A stretch of 64,000 nucleotides of DNA, from the NCBI RefSeq assembly GCF_007994075.1, contig NZ_VIWU01000001.1, forward strand, positions 4,712,001 through 4,776,000, written 5' to 3'. The notes beneath the pieces were generated by a model. The model saw only the letters and a program-made list of their open reading frames with translations. It was not told the origin of the DNA and made no database searches. The DNA comes from Pseudonocardia hierapolitana (GTDB lineage: Bacteria; Actinomycetota; Actinomycetes; Mycobacteriales; Pseudonocardiaceae). The translations under genes were made by a program, and so were the position numbers. Shown here in pieces: positions 19,842 through 29,195 of the stretch; the first letter of the stretch is position 1; the number at the start of each line of letters is the position of its first letter.

Positions 19842-21133
19842 GCCAGCAGTGCCGCCCAGCGGGCCGGGAAGTCGGGGATCGTCTTGTCCGTGCAGCCGAT
19901 GTCGTCGATCGCGACGCCCGGCACGACGAGCCCCATCAGCGCGCCCGCCGTCGCCATCCGGTGGTCGGCGTAGGCGCCCCACGGCCGGTCCGGGCGAGCC
20001 GTGAGCGGGGCGGGCCGGATCTCCAGGCCGTCCGGGGTCTCGGAGACGTCGCCGCCGAGCGCGGTGAGCTCGGTGGCGAGGGCGGCGAGCCGGTCGGTCT
20101 CGTGGCCCCGGATGTGGGCGACGCCCCGGATCCGCGACGGCTCGGTGGCCAGCGCGGCCACGGCGGCGACGGTGGGGGTGAGCTCGCTGGCGTCGTGCAG
20201 GTCGACGTCCACGCCTGCGAGCTCGGCGGGCCCCCGAACGGTCATCCCGTCGGGGCCGGGGGTGACCGTGCAGCCCGCCTCGGCCAGCACGGCGAGGATC
20301 TCGGTGCCCGGCTGCGTGGAGCCGGCGGGCCAGCCGGCCACCGTGACCTCGCCGCCGGTGACGGCCGCGGCGGCCAGGAACACCGCGGCGTTGGACAGGT
20401 CGGGCTCCACGGTCCAGTCACGGGCCGCGATCGGGCCGGGGGACACCCGCCAGGTGTTCGGTTCGGCGTCGTCGACCTCGACCCCGGCCTCCCGCAGCAT
20501 CGCCACCGTCATCTCGATGTGCGGCAGCGACGGCACCGGCTTGCCGTCGTGGTGGACGGTGACGCCCTTGTCGTAGCGGGCCCCGGAGAGCAGCAGCCCG
20601 GAGACGAACTGCGACGACGCCGACGCGTCGATCACCACGTCGCCACCCGACAGCCCACCCGTGCCGTGCAGCACGAACGGCAGCGACTGCACCACGGACC
20701 CGGCCGGGCCGGGAGGGCCCTCGATCCGGGCGCCGAGTGCACGCAGCGCGTCCAGCACGGTGCCCATCGGGCGTTCCCGGGCGCGTGGGTCGCCGTCGAA
20801 CGTGACCGGGCCGTCGGCGAGTGCGGCCGCGGGAGGCACGAACCGCATCACGGTGCCCGCGAGCCCGCAGTCGACGCTCCCTCCGCCGCGCAGCCCCTCG
20901 TGCCCGGCGAACTCCACCCGCTCGCCGTCCACCTCGATCGGCACGCCGAGGGCGCGCAACGCCCCGACCATCAGTGCGGTGTCGCGGGACGCGGGCGCCC
21001 CCGACACGGCGGCTCGGCCCCCGGAGAGCGCTGCGAGCAGCAGCGCGCGGTTCGTCACGGACTTGGAGCCCGGCACGCTCACCCGGCCGCGGACGGGCGC
21101 GGCGGCGTGCGGGGCGGGCCAGGGTGCGGTCAC
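19838..21133 (-). CDS. aroA: 3-phosphoshikimate 1-carboxyvinyltransferase (EPSP synthase)
   Basis: Sixth step of the shikimate pathway: joins phosphoenolpyruvate to shikimate 3-phosphate. The 431-residue protein has [16 protein letters not shown] (substrate-binding Lys/Ser), the GLAGTVMRF block, [15 protein letters not shown] and the C-terminal [15 protein letters not shown] chose the GTG overlapping the lysR stop (GTGA); an in-frame ATG 18 bases upstream lies inside lysR. It appears to be translationally coupled to both neighbours. Confidence 0.94.
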   Translation of the reverse strand: MTAPWPAPHAAAPVRGRVSVPGSKSVTNRALLLAALSGGRAAVSGAPASRDTALMVGALRALGVPIEVDGERVEFAGHEGLRGGGSVDCGLAGTVMRFVPPAAALADGPVTFDGDPRARERPMGTVLDALRALGARIEGPPGPAGSVVQSLPFVLHGTGGLSGGDVVIDASASSQFVSGLLLSGARYDKGVTVHHDGKPVPSLPHIEMTVAMLREAGVEVDDAEPNTWRVSPGPIAARDWTVEPDLSNAAVFLAAAAVTGGEVTVAGWPAGSTQPGTEILAVLAEAGCTVTPGPDGMTVRGPAELAGVDVDLHDASELTPTVAAVAALATEPSRIRGVAHIRGHETDRLAALATELTALGGDVSETPDGLEIRPAPLTARPDRPWGAYADHRMATAGALMGLVVPGVAIDDIGCTDKTIPDFPARWAALLA

Positions 21134-22029
21134 CCCGCCATGATTCCGCATGCCGTCTGCGGCGGGCTCGCGCAGTGGAAACACGCGTCGGTGACGACCC
21201 GCACCGCGGGCCTGCGGTCCCCGGAACGCGACACGACGGCGAGCTGCGCGGGCGGCAGGTCCACGACCGGGCGGTGCACGACGTCCTCGCGCTGGTGGAT
21301 CGCGCAGCTGCCGGTGGGCTGCAGGAGCACGCCCTCCCCGGCCGCGACGATCTCGTACGCCTCGTCCGACGTGGTGGCCTCCGCGGCGATCGCCGGCGGG
21401 GAGGTCCGCTGGTCCAACGCGAGCCAGAAGTCGCGCATCGGCCCCGCCGACCCCGGCAGCGCGACGAACCGCTCGTCGGCGATGTCGGCGAACCCCACAC
21501 TCGATCGTTCCGCCAGCCGGTGCCCGACCGGGAGGGCCACGCCACGGCCCTCGGTGGCGATCCGGCGGGCCGAGAGGCCGGACGGCAGCGGGAGCCACGC
21601 GAGCGCGACGTCGACGGTGCCCGCGGTCAGCCCGACCCCCGGGTCCGCCCACGTCACCTGGCGGAACTGCAGCCGCCATCCCGGAAGCCGCTGCTGCATC
21701 GTCGCCGTGATCGCGGGGACCAGCCCGCGCCCGATGCGCGAGTGGAAGCCGACGGTGAGCGTGCGACCGGCCAGCCGGACGTCCTCGGTGGCGGCCTCCC
21801 ACTCCGCGACCACGGCGCGTGCCCTGGGCAGGAACGCCGCGCCGGCCGCGGTGAGCCCCACCGTGCGGTGCCCGCGGGTGAACAGCTCGGCCCGCAGATG
21901 CGCCTCCAGCTGCCGGATCTGCTTGGACAGCGCCGGCTGGGACACGAACAGCCGCTCCGCTGCCCGGGTGAAGCTCAGCTCCTCGGCTACCGCGAGGAAG
22001 TAGCGCACGTCCTGCACGCGCACGTTCAT
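21130..22029 (-). CDS. LysR family transcriptional regulator
   Basis: A 299-residue regulator with the classical winged helix ([42 protein letters not shown]) and a periplasmic-binding-protein-like effector domain. It is divergent from the LLM oxidoreductase gene, starts 61 bases apart, the usual arrangement for a LysR target. Its stop overlaps the aroA start, so it is also the first gene of an aroA-containing transcript. Ligand unknown. Confidence 0.9.
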   Translation of the reverse strand: MNVRVQDVRYFLAVAEELSFTRAAERLFVSQPALSKQIRQLEAHLRAELFTRGHRTVGLTAAGAAFLPRARAVVAEWEAATEDVRLAGRTLTVGFHSRIGRGLVPAITATMQQRLPGWRLQFRQVTWADPGVGLTAGTVDVALAWLPLPSGLSARRIATEGRGVALPVGHRLAERSSVGFADIADERFVALPGSAGPMRDFWLALDQRTSPPAIAAEATTSDEAYEIVAAGEGVLLQPTGSCAIHQREDVVHRPVVDLPPAQLAVVSRSGDRRPAVRVVTDACFHCASPPQTACGIMAG

Positions 22030-22090
22030 GACCGCAGGTTATGGCAGCCGGTCTTGGACGGGATCCGCTGCGCCGCCGCAGGGTGGGGCC

Positions 22091-22930
22091 ATGCAACTGG
22101 GTGTGAACGGATTGGGCGCGAAGGCGGGGCTCCCGCCCGCGGTGACCGCGCGGCTCGCCGCGCTCGTGGAGGGCCTCGGGTACACGTCGTGGTGGGCGGG
22201 CGACCACGTCGTGCTGCCCAGCCCGCGCACGCCCGACACCCCGATGGACCCGCGCGACCCGATCCTCGACCCGCTCGTGCACCTGACGTACGTCGCCGCG
22301 CTGACCCGCCGCGTCGAGCTGGGGACCGGGATCGTGATCCTGCCGCAGCGCAACCCGCTCGTGCTCGCCAAGCAGGCCGCGAGCCTCGACGTGCTGAGCG
22401 GGGGACGGCTGCACCTCGGCGTCGGCGCCGGATACCTGGAGCCGGAGATGACGGCGGTCGGCGTGCCGTTCACGGAGCGCGGCCGGCGCACCGACGAGTA
22501 CATCGACGCGATGGTCCAGCTGTGGACCACCGAGCGGCCGCGCATGGACGGCCGGTACGTGCGCTTCGCCGATGTCGACGCCCACCCGCGGCCCGTCCGC
22601 GACGGCGGTCCGCGGATCGTCGTGGGCGGTCACAGCGACGCCGCGTTCCGCCGCGCGCTCACCCGCGCCCACGGCTGGTTCGGGGTCGGCACCCCCGACG
22701 AGCTGGCCGCGAACCTCGCCCGCATGAAGGGCGTGGCCGGCGACGTCGAGCGGCCCGCCCGGCTGGGCCGCCTGGAGATCACGGCGATGCAGCTGCAGCC
22801 CGTCGACCGGGCCACCGCCGACCGGTTCGCCGACCTCGGCGTGGACCGGCTGCTGGTCTACCCGCTCCCGCTGGAGGACCCCGACGACATCGCCCGGTTC
22901 CTGGAACGGCACGCGCGGCTGGCGCGCTGA
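22091..22930 (+). CDS. LLM-class F420-dependent oxidoreductase
   Basis: A 279-residue luciferase-like monooxygenase-fold protein, probably using coenzyme F420. Signatures are [17 protein letters not shown] at the N-terminus, [47 protein letters not shown] in the middle and [17 protein letters not shown] later. Substrate unknown. It is divergent from lysR, which probably controls it. Confidence 0.87.
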   Translation: MQLGVNGLGAKAGLPPAVTARLAALVEGLGYTSWWAGDHVVLPSPRTPDTPMDPRDPILDPLVHLTYVAALTRRVELGTGIVILPQRNPLVLAKQAASLDVLSGGRLHLGVGAGYLEPEMTAVGVPFTERGRRTDEYIDAMVQLWTTERPRMDGRYVRFADVDAHPRPVRDGGPRIVVGGHSDAAFRRALTRAHGWFGVGTPDELAANLARMKGVAGDVERPARLGRLEITAMQLQPVDRATADRFADLGVDRLLVYPLPLEDPDDIARFLERHARLAR

Positions 22931-22936
22931 ACGGGC

Positions 22937-23263
22937 TCAGTCGTCCTTGTCGCGGGGGCCGTTCAACAGGGCGACGATCTGCGCCATGCCGGTGCTGAGC
23001 ATGCCGAAGCTCTGCTGCATCTCCGAGCGGAGCTGCCGCATCTCGCCCTGCTGTTCCAGCTGGGTCTCCCGGAGCGCGTTCAGCACCTGGGCGTGGGCGC
23101 GCAGCTCCGTGCGCACGTCGGAGACCTCGCGGTCGGCACCCCCGGCGAGCACGCGCGCGGCCGCGGCGTCGGCGCGGGATACGGACACGCCGTCCTTCAG
23201 CCGGGCGACCTCGCCCTCCAGCCGGGCCACCCGCGCCGCGAGATCGTCCCCCCGTTCGGGCAT
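22937..23263 (-). CDS. Small coiled-coil protein
   Basis: A 108-residue protein starting MPERGDDLAARVARLEGEVARLKDG. Heptads of Leu/Val run through residues 6-24 and 45-95 (LRAHAQVLNALRETQLEQQGEMRQLRSEMQQSFGMLSTGMAQIVALLN), predicting a long coiled coil. No family recognised and no membrane segment. It converges with the LLM gene, 6 bases apart. Confidence 0.6.
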   Translation of the reverse strand: MPERGDDLAARVARLEGEVARLKDGVSVSRADAAAARVLAGGADREVSDVRTELRAHAQVLNALRETQLEQQGEMRQLRSEMQQSFGMLSTGMAQIVALLNGPRDKDD

Positions 23264-23369
23264 GGGGCGAGCGTAGTCGGGCGCCGTCGTCGTGGGGCCA
23301 TTCCGCGACAACCGCGGGAGCCGGCGAGCCGAGCGGCCATGGGCGCGGAGATGGGGGCACGATGGAGGC

Positions 23370-24164
23370 ATGTGCGGCCGATATGCCTCGATCAAGGCCC
23401 CCGCGGACCTCGCCGACGAGTTCCGCGCCGTCGACGCCACGGACGGCGCGGCGCAGGCGGACTACAACGTCGCGCCGACCAAGCAGATCATCACGGTGGT
23501 CGAGCGGCACCCGCGTGACGCCGAGGGCACGCCCGACCCGGACCGCACCGAGCGCACGCTGCGGATGGTGCGCTGGGGACTGGTGCCGTCGTGGGCGAAG
23601 GACCCGAAGGGCGGAGCGCGGATGATCAACGCGCGCTCGGAGTCGGTGGCCACGAAGCCGGCGTTCCGCCGGGCGTTCAACGCCCGCCGCTGCCTGATCC
23701 CGGCCGACGGATGGTTCGAATGGCAGCGGGGCCCCGAGCACAAGCAGCCCTACTACACCCACTACGCGGACGGCAGCTCGCTCGCGATGGCCGGCCTGTG
23801 GGAGTACTGGAAGCCCAAGGACGACCCGGACAACGAGTACCCGGACGGGCTGGTCACGGCGACCGTGCTCACCACGGACGCCGTCGGCCCGCTCGCCCAG
23901 ATCCACGACCGCATGCCGCTCGTGCTGCCGGCCGAGGCCTGGGACGCCTGGCTCGACCCGGACCGGCACGCCGACGACGACGCGGTCGCGTCGCTGGTCG
24001 CGCCGCCCCCGCTCGAGCTCGTCGAGCGGCTGGAGCTGCGGCCGGTGTCGCCGCTGGTCAACAGCGTTCGCAACAACGGCCCGCAGTTGCTCGAGGCCCT
24101 TCCGCCGGAGGAGGTGCGGGAGCCGATCCAGCTGGACCTGCTGGCGGGCCCGAACCCGCAGTGA
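23370..24164 (+). CDS. SOS response-associated peptidase (SRAP/HMCES-YedK family)
   Basis: Forms a thiazolidine crosslink with abasic sites in single-stranded DNA, shielding them. The 264-residue protein begins MCGRYAS: the initiator Met is removed to expose the catalytic Cys2, which fixes the start. Other conserved parts are YNVAPTKQ, MVRWGLVPSWAKDPK, NARSESVATKPAFRRAF, RCLIPADGWFEW and the His of IHDRMPLVL. In mycobacteria a homologue sits near aroA. Overlaps the next gene by GTGA. Confidence 0.93.
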   Translation: MCGRYASIKAPADLADEFRAVDATDGAAQADYNVAPTKQIITVVERHPRDAEGTPDPDRTERTLRMVRWGLVPSWAKDPKGGARMINARSESVATKPAFRRAFNARRCLIPADGWFEWQRGPEHKQPYYTHYADGSSLAMAGLWEYWKPKDDPDNEYPDGLVTATVLTTDAVGPLAQIHDRMPLVLPAEAWDAWLDPDRHADDDAVASLVAPPPLELVERLELRPVSPLVNSVRNNGPQLLEALPPEEVREPIQLDLLAGPNPQ

Positions 24165-24766
24165 ACGAGGGTGCGACCACCGAGGTCCCCACCCCGCACG
24201 GCCCGGCGCGCATCACCCGCCGCGACGCCGACGGGCCCGCGAGGGGCCTCCTCCTGCTCGGCCACGGTGCCGGCGGCGGGGTGAGCGCGCCGGACCTGCT
24301 CGTCGCCGCCGGGGCAGCGCTGGCGCTCGGTGTGCACGTCGTGCTCGTGGAGCAGCCCTACCGCGTAGCCGGCCGGCGCGCCCCGGCGCCTGCCGCACAA
24401 CTCGACGCGGCATGGCTCGCGGTCGTGGAGCACGTCCGCGACGACCTCCCGCTGGTGGTGGGAGGCCGCAGCTCGGGGGCGCGGGTGGCCTGCCGCACGG
24501 CCACCGCTGCGGGTGCGGCCGGTGTGCTGTGCCTGGCGTTCCCGGTGCATCCGCCGGGCAGGCCGGAGAAGGACCGGTTGCCCGAGCTCGCGCAGCCGAC
24601 CGTGCCGATCCTCGTGGTGCAGGGGCAGACCGATCCCTTCGGCCGTCCCGAGCCGGCCCCGGGCCGAGACGTCGTGCTCCTGAGGGGCGACCACAGCCTG
24701 AAGTCCGACGCCCCGGGCCTCCGAGCGGCGGTCACGTCCTGGCTGGAGGACCTGCTACCGAGCTAG
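24161..24766 (+). CDS. Alpha/beta hydrolase of the KANL3/TEX30 type
   Basis: A 201-residue small alpha/beta hydrolase. The oxyanion region is LLLLGHGAGGGVSAPDL, the nucleophile elbow GGRSSGARVA (Ser within G-R-S-S-G), an acid in VQGQTDPFG and the catalytic His in LRGDHSLKS. No lid domain is visible. Substrate unknown. The start overlaps the SRAP stop by four bases, so it is co-translated. Confidence 0.8.
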   Translation: MNEGATTEVPTPHGPARITRRDADGPARGLLLLGHGAGGGVSAPDLLVAAGAALALGVHVVLVEQPYRVAGRRAPAPAAQLDAAWLAVVEHVRDDLPLVVGGRSSGARVACRTATAAGAAGVLCLAFPVHPPGRPEKDRLPELAQPTVPILVVQGQTDPFGRPEPAPGRDVVLLRGDHSLKSDAPGLRAAVTSWLEDLLPS

Positions 24767-24837
24767 GTGGCCGTGCACACCGTCGCGCCACGGCGCACAC
24801 GGCCGGCCGCGACTGCGGTGCGGTGGCGTTGCCGGCC

Positions 24838-25311
24838 TCAGGAGGCGATCGGGGCCACCGTCGCTCCGCAGAGGCGGACCAGGTCGGCCGGCGCCAGCTC
24901 GATCTCCAGCCCCCGGCGGCCGCCGCTGCAGAACACCGTTTCCCACCGCTGCGCCGACTCGTCGATCACCGTGGGGAGTCGCTTGCGCTGCCCCAGCGGG
25001 GAGATGCCGCCCGCCACGTAGCCGGTGGCCCGCTCGGCCGCCGTGACATCGGCCATGCGGGCCCGCTTCCCGCCCGCGGCGGCGGCGAGCGCCTTGAGGT
25101 CGAGGGTGGCGGACACCGGCACGACGCCGACGGTGAGCGCGCCGTCGACCTCGGCGACGAGCGTCTTGAACACCCGCTCCGGGTCCAGGCCCAGCCGCTC
25201 GGCGGCCTCGGGGCCGTACGCCTGCCCGGCGCCGTGGTCGTAGGTGTGCACCTGGTGGGTGACCCGCTGCTTCGCCAGTATCGCCGTCGCCGGGGTCCCC
25301 TTGCCTGCCAC
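24838..25311 (-). CDS. ybaK: Cys-tRNA(Pro)/Cys-tRNA(Cys) deacylase YbaK
   Basis: Clears mischarged Cys-tRNA(Pro). The 157-residue protein is a full-length YbaK/EbsC fold: MAGKGTPATAILAKQRVTHQVHTYDH, PERVFKTLVAEVDG with the conserved Lys, and GYVAGGISPLGQRKRLPTVID with the GxxSPxG loop. Divergent from sigR; its start is only 29 bases from the sigR -35 element. Confidence 0.92.
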   Translation of the reverse strand: MAGKGTPATAILAKQRVTHQVHTYDHGAGQAYGPEAAERLGLDPERVFKTLVAEVDGALTVGVVPVSATLDLKALAAAAGGKRARMADVTAAERATGYVAGGISPLGQRKRLPTVIDESAQRWETVFCSGGRRGLEIELAPADLVRLCGATVAPIAS

Positions 25312-25339
25312 GTGCCGACCCTAGAACAGTCCTTGTACG

Positions 25340-25366
25340 GGGAATCACCTGGCACCGCGGGGTGTT
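25340..25366 (+). promoter_or_regulatory. SigR-type autoregulated promoter
   Basis: GGGAAT (25340-25345) and GTT (25364-25366) are separated by exactly 18 bp, matching the established SigR/SigH consensus GGGAAT-N18-GTT. The predicted transcription start is about 7-9 bases after GTT, which falls at the first in-frame GTG (25376). The sigma factor should therefore drive its own long form from a leaderless mRNA. Confidence 0.88.
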
Positions 25367-25375
25367 GTCGCATCC

Positions 25376-26224
25376 GTGACACAGGCAGTGATGGAGGGTC
25401 CGCGCACCGTCCGGGTGCGCCGGGCGGGCTCCGCTGGGCCGGGCGGCGTACCCTCGGGGCGTCACGCGGTCGCCATGGAGGTGGCCGTTCCCGAGGCCGC
25501 CGTGTGGGCGGCCCGGCGCGAGAGGAGCGCGGTGCCCGGCACCGAGCAAACGGCTGACGCCGTCGAGGCCCAGCTCGACGGCAGCACGGCCGACGAGAGT
25601 GCAGACGGTGGTCAGCAGGCCGGCGAGTCCGACGAGACCGCCGAGGACCGCGCTGCTCGCTTCGAGCGCGACGCCATGCCGCTGATCGACCAGCTGTACG
25701 GCGCGGCGCTGCGCATGACGCGCAACCCGGCCGACGCCGAGGATCTCGTGCAGGAGACCTACCTCAAGGCCTACTCGGCATTCCGCACCTTCCGGGCCGG
25801 TACCAACCTGAAGGCCTGGCTGTACCGGATCCTGACGAACACCTACATCAACGGCTACCGCAAGCGGCAGCGTCAGCCGGTGCAGGCGCCCACCGACGAG
25901 ATCACCGACTGGCAGATCGCCCAGGCGGGGGAGCACACCTCGCAGGGGCTGCCGTCGGCCGAGATGGCGGCGCTGGACCGGCTCCCGGACGACGACGTGA
26001 AGGCCGCGTTGCAGCAGCTTCCCGACGACTTCCGGATGGCGGTGTACCTCGCCGACGTCGAGGGCTTCGCCTACAAGGAGATCGCTGACATCATGGGCAC
26101 CCCGATCGGCACCGTGATGTCCCGGCTGCACCGGGGCAGGCGGCAGCTGAGGGACTTGCTCACCGGCACCGCCCGTGACCGCGGCTTCCTGCGGGGACGG
26201 CAGGAGGAGGGGGTCTCCTCATGA
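25376..26224 (+). CDS. sigR: RNA polymerase sigma factor SigR/SigH (long and short forms)
   Basis: Redox-controlled ECF sigma factor that activates thiol homeostasis genes. Region 2 begins at [38 protein letters not shown] and region 4 contains [41 protein letters not shown]. Two starts are plausible: the GTG at 25376 (282 residues) next to the predicted start of the autoregulated transcript, and GTG 25532 (230 residues), preceded by AGAGGAG. The 52-residue difference recalls the unstable SigR' of Streptomyces coelicolor, which has about 55 extra residues. It overlaps rsrA by ATGA. Confidence 0.93.
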   Translation: MTQAVMEGPRTVRVRRAGSAGPGGVPSGRHAVAMEVAVPEAAVWAARRERSAVPGTEQTADAVEAQLDGSTADESADGGQQAGESDETAEDRAARFERDAMPLIDQLYGAALRMTRNPADAEDLVQETYLKAYSAFRTFRAGTNLKAWLYRILTNTYINGYRKRQRQPVQAPTDEITDWQIAQAGEHTSQGLPSAEMAALDRLPDDDVKAALQQLPDDFRMAVYLADVEGFAYKEIADIMGTPIGTVMSRLHRGRRQLRDLLTGTARDRGFLRGRQEEGVSS

Positions 26225-26565
26225 GTTGCGGCAACCATCACGAGACCGACTGCTCCGAGGTCCTCGCTGAGGTGTGGCTCTTCCTCGACCACGAGTGCGA
26301 CGACGCGCGGCGCAGGTTGCTCTCGCAGCATCTGGACGAGTGCGAGCCGTGCCTGTCGGAGTACGGGATCGACGAGAAGCTGAAGCGGCTGCTGGCCGCG
26401 AAGTGCGGCGGTGAGCACGCCCCGCCGGAGCTGAAGGACCGGCTGCGCCAGCAGATCCGGGTGGCGGTGCTGGAGCAGGCCGAGGTCACGGTGGAGGAAG
26501 GCCCGGAGGGCACCCGGACCACCACCGTCGAGGTGCGCAGCACGCGCATCGAGCAGACGAGCTGA
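26221..26565 (+). CDS. rsrA: Zinc-binding anti-sigma factor RsrA
   Basis: Redox sensor that holds SigR inactive until its thiols oxidise and zinc is lost. The 114-residue protein has the ZAS motif with C11, H37, C41 and C44, the same numbering I recall for S. coelicolor RsrA, plus extra C3 and C26. No membrane helix, as expected for a soluble anti-sigma. The C-terminal 40 residues are Glu/Thr/Val-rich. Its start overlaps the sigR stop. Confidence 0.94.
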   Translation: MSCGNHHETDCSEVLAEVWLFLDHECDDARRRLLSQHLDECEPCLSEYGIDEKLKRLLAAKCGGEHAPPELKDRLRQQIRVAVLEQAEVTVEEGPEGTRTTTVEVRSTRIEQTS

Positions 26566-26572
26566 GCGGCTC

Positions 26573-26604
26573 CTTGGGGGCGACGCCGCGGCGCCGCCCC
26601 CAAG
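26573..26604. terminator. Two-way terminator between rsrA and bL37
   Basis: Perfect arms CTTGGGGGCG (26573-26582) and CGCCCCCAAG (26595-26604) flank a GC-rich loop. It starts 8 bases after the rsrA stop and ends 10 bases before the stop of the opposing bL37 gene, so it serves both. Confidence 0.8.
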
Positions 26605-26613
26605 TGCCCGGTC

Positions 26614-26688
26614 TCAGGTGTTCGGCTTCTTGCCGTGGTTCGCGCCCTTCTTGTTGCGGTCGCGGCGCTTGCGTGCACGCTTGGACAT
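26614..26688 (-). CDS. 50S ribosomal protein bL37
   Basis: A 24-residue, extremely basic protein (MSKRARKRRDRNKKGANHGK, then KPNT) of the AURKAIP1/COX24 type. It matches the tiny actinobacterial ribosomal protein bL37 seen in mycobacterial ribosome structures, which inserts into 23S rRNA. The ATG is preceded by AAGGAGGAGG, an excellent ribosome binding site. Such genes are often missed because of size. It stands alone between rsrA and pdtaS on the opposite strand. Confidence 0.88.
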   Translation of the reverse strand: MSKRARKRRDRNKKGANHGKKPNT

Positions 26689-26770
26689 GCCTCCTCCTTC
26701 CATGCGGGAGCTGCCCCGATCCTCCCACGTGGTTTCATGGAGCCGAGTACGGACCGGGAGGCGGCGTCGG

Positions 26771-28246
26771 GTGTCGACCCTTTCTGAGCTGCTCGCCGAG
26801 CACACGGAGATGCGCGGCGACGCGGTCGAGCACCTGCAACGCGTGGTCGCGGAGTGGCAGCTGCTGGCGGACATGTCGTTCGCCGACTTCCTGCTGTGGA
26901 TCCCCCTCGCCGGCGCCACCGAGTTCCTTTGCGTGGCGCAGGCCCGGCCCACCACGGCGCCCACCGCGCACCCGGAGGACATCGTCGCGGACCGGGTCCC
27001 CGCCGCCGACAGCCCGCAGCTGCGGCGCGCGGTCGTCGAGGGGCGCATCTGCCGTGAGGAGAACCCGCGCTGGCACCTCGAGGTGCCGGTGCGGCGTGAG
27101 ACGATCCCGGTGCGGTACGGCCGCTCGGTGATCGCCGTGCTCTCCCGCGACACCAACCTCGCGATGCCGCGGGTACCCAGCCCCCTCGAAATCGCCTACC
27201 TCGGCAGCGCGTCCGACCTCTGCCAGATGGTGGCCGACGGCACCTTCCCGCCCACCGCGGAAGCCGTGGGCGCCGTCAGCAGCCCGCGGGCGGGCGACGG
27301 CCTCATCCGGCTGGACGCGCACGGCCTCGTCGCCTACGCCAGCCCCAACGCGCTCTCCGCGTACCACCGCATGGGCCACGCGAGCGACCTCGTCGGCGTC
27401 GTGCTCGCGGACACCATGCGCGAGCTCGTGCACGACCCGTTCGACGCGGCCGAGGTCGCCGCACGGATCGAGGGTGCGCTCGACGGCAAGCACTCGTTGC
27501 GGATGGAGGTCCGCGCGCGCGGCGCGGTCATGCTGGTGCGCGCGATGCCACTGCGGCCCCGTGGCGACGCGGCTGGGGCGCTCGTGCTCGTGCGCGACGT
27601 CACCGACCTGCGCCGCCGCGACATGGCTCTGCTGTCGAAGGACGCGACGATCCGGGAGATCCACCACCGGGTCAAGAACAACCTGCAGACGGTGGCGGCC
27701 CTGCTGCGCCTCCAGGCGCGCCGCACGGCCATCCCGGAGGCTCGTATCGCGCTCGCCGAGAGCGTGCGGCGGGTGAACTCGATCGCGCTGGTGCACGAGG
27801 CGCTGTCGGTCTCGGTCGCCGAGCGGGTGGATCTCGACGAGCTCGTCGACAAGGTGCTTCCGGCGATCGGTGACGGCGCCACAGCGGAGTCACGGGCGAA
27901 GGTGCGCCGGGAGGGCAACTTCGGCACGCTCCCGGCCGCGCTGGCCACGCCGCTCGTGCTGGTGCTCACCGAGCTGGTGCACAACGCGCTCGCGCACGCC
28001 TTCGACCCCGGCCGTGCGGGCGAGGTGGTGGTGTCGGCGAACCGCTCGGGTGGCGAGCTCGAGGTCATCGTCGGCGACGACGGGCGAGGGCTCCCGGAGG
28101 GGATGGATCTGGAGCGGTCCACCGGCCTGGGGCTGCAGATCGTGCGCACCCTCGTCGACTCGGAACTCGGCTCGGCGCTGGAGGTGCGACCCCGCTCGGG
28201 AGGCGGAACGGAGGCCGTCATCAAGCTCTCGTTGAGGGGACGCTAG
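26771..28246 (+). CDS. pdtaS: Sensor histidine kinase PdtaS
   Basis: Cytoplasmic histidine kinase that phosphorylates the antiterminator PdtaR in actinobacteria. The 491-residue protein starts VSTLSELLAEHTEMRGDAVEHLQRVVAEWQLLADMSFADFLLW (GAF domain), continues through a PAS domain and ends in HisKA_2 (IHHRVKNNLQTVAALLRLQARR, phosphoacceptor H298 or H299) and HATPase (ELVHNALAHAF, GDDGRGLPEG, GLGLQIV). The GTG start matches the mycobacterial N-terminus. No pdtaR lies in the window. Confidence 0.92.
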   Translation: MSTLSELLAEHTEMRGDAVEHLQRVVAEWQLLADMSFADFLLWIPLAGATEFLCVAQARPTTAPTAHPEDIVADRVPAADSPQLRRAVVEGRICREENPRWHLEVPVRRETIPVRYGRSVIAVLSRDTNLAMPRVPSPLEIAYLGSASDLCQMVADGTFPPTAEAVGAVSSPRAGDGLIRLDAHGLVAYASPNALSAYHRMGHASDLVGVVLADTMRELVHDPFDAAEVAARIEGALDGKHSLRMEVRARGAVMLVRAMPLRPRGDAAGALVLVRDVTDLRRRDMALLSKDATIREIHHRVKNNLQTVAALLRLQARRTAIPEARIALAESVRRVNSIALVHEALSVSVAERVDLDELVDKVLPAIGDGATAESRAKVRREGNFGTLPAALATPLVLVLTELVHNALAHAFDPGRAGEVVVSANRSGGELEVIVGDDGRGLPEGMDLERSTGLGLQIVRTLVDSELGSALEVRPRSGGGTEAVIKLSLRGR

Positions 28247-28341
28247 CCTTCTGCAGGAGGTCGCTGGTCCTGCGGGCGTGGTCGCGCCGCCCGGACCGCC
28301 GGCCCCCTCCGGAGCAGCCCCCGCGTGCGCCCGGTGGAACG

Positions 28342-28386
28342 ACCGCGGGCCCGGAGCCGGGTGCAGTCCGGCTTCGGGCCCGCGGT
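28342..28386. terminator. Strong two-way terminator between pdtaS and whiB1
   Basis: A 19-bp stem (28342-28360 with 28368-28386) with one G-U-type mismatch and a 7-base loop GTGCAGT. It ends 14 bases before the whiB1 stop and lies about 95 bases after pdtaS, between converging genes. Confidence 0.85.
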
Positions 28387-28399
28387 GGGGAAGGAGGAG

Positions 28400-28651
28400 T
28401 CAGGCAGTACGTGCCCGTGTGCGCGAGTTCCGGCGCTTCAGCGCCCGTCGCTCGTCCTCGCTCATGCCGCCCCAGACGCCTGCGTCCTGGCCGCTCTCGA
28501 GGGCCCAGGTGAGGCACTCGGTGACCACGGGGCAGCGCCGGCAGACGGTCTTGGCCTCGGCGATCTGCAGCAGCGCAGGACCGCTGGTCCCCACGGGGAA
28601 GAACAGCTCGGGGTCCTCGTCGCGGCAGATAGCGCGGTGACGCCAATCCAT
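28400..28651 (-). CDS. whiB1: Iron-sulfur transcription factor WhiB1
   Basis: Small [4Fe-4S] regulator that binds the primary sigma factor and responds to nitric oxide. The 83-residue protein has C9, C37, C40 and C46 in the WhiB spacing, the GVWGGMSEDERR turn and a basic tail KRRNSRTRARTA. The ATG at MDWRHRAIC is preceded by AAGGAG. The pdtaS-whiB1 neighbourhood is conserved in mycobacteria. A CRP-type site lies upstream. Confidence 0.95.
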   Translation of the reverse strand: MDWRHRAICRDEDPELFFPVGTSGPALLQIAEAKTVCRRCPVVTECLTWALESGQDAGVWGGMSEDERRALKRRNSRTRARTA

Positions 28652-28693
28652 TGGTCTTCGGCTCCTTGTGCTTGCGCGATCGGGGTCGCGCCG

Positions 28694-28738
28694 ATCGTCT
28701 GTCACGGTCTTGTGGACGCGCTTGTGAAGGATTTCACG
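28694..28738 (-). promoter_or_regulatory. whiB1 promoter with CRP/Rv3676-type site
   Basis: TGTGA-N6-TCACG (28723-28738) matches the mycobacterial CRP consensus. On the minus strand a possible -10 GACGAT lies at 28694-28699, which would put the CRP site about 40 bp upstream of the transcription start, a class II position. Mycobacterial whiB1 is a known CRP target. Confidence 0.65.
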
Positions 28739-29195
28739 AGCGCGCTCGATCTTCAAGGGTCAAGGTCCACCCAGGTGAGCACTCTCACCCACTCAACGCA
28801 ACGAGCGCCGGTACGGACAGTTACTGCTCCTGTACCGCGTGCCCGGTGTCGCCGCGTTCAGCGATCAACCTTGAACCGCCCACCGGGGTCCCGGTTACCC
28901 GGGTCCCGGCCAGACCATGCGAGAAGTCCACTCGCGATCACTCGCTTGTCCGTGACTACCATGGGGCAACGTTTCCCCAGGTGCGAGCCCTTATTGGCTC
29001 GACGGTCCACGAGCATCGGTGAATGGCCCTCGATCGTCACCCGAGCGGGTGACGGGCACGCTCCGTTGCGACGAGTTGCGTTCCTCGCACGACGACGCGT
29101 AGCACGCCCGACACGGCCAGCTGTCGCGGATCGGCGGCGTCCGCGTTGTCCAACCGCGCGGTGGCAGTGGGCATTCCGGGCCTATCCTCGGACCT
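28739..29195. other. Long gap upstream of whiB1
   Basis: About 450 bases without a convincing gene. It contains GGTGAG-N4-CTCACC near 28773, short direct repeats of GGGTCCCGG around 28880-28905 and a lower local GC content than the genes. It probably holds the rest of the whiB1 control region and the promoter of the membrane-protein gene. No RNA gene recognised. Confidence 0.4.

Noticed and set aside
28858..29040. 60-codon minus-strand ORF upstream of whiB1
   Set aside because: No ribosome binding site and no recognisable domain; it lies in a region better explained as control DNA.
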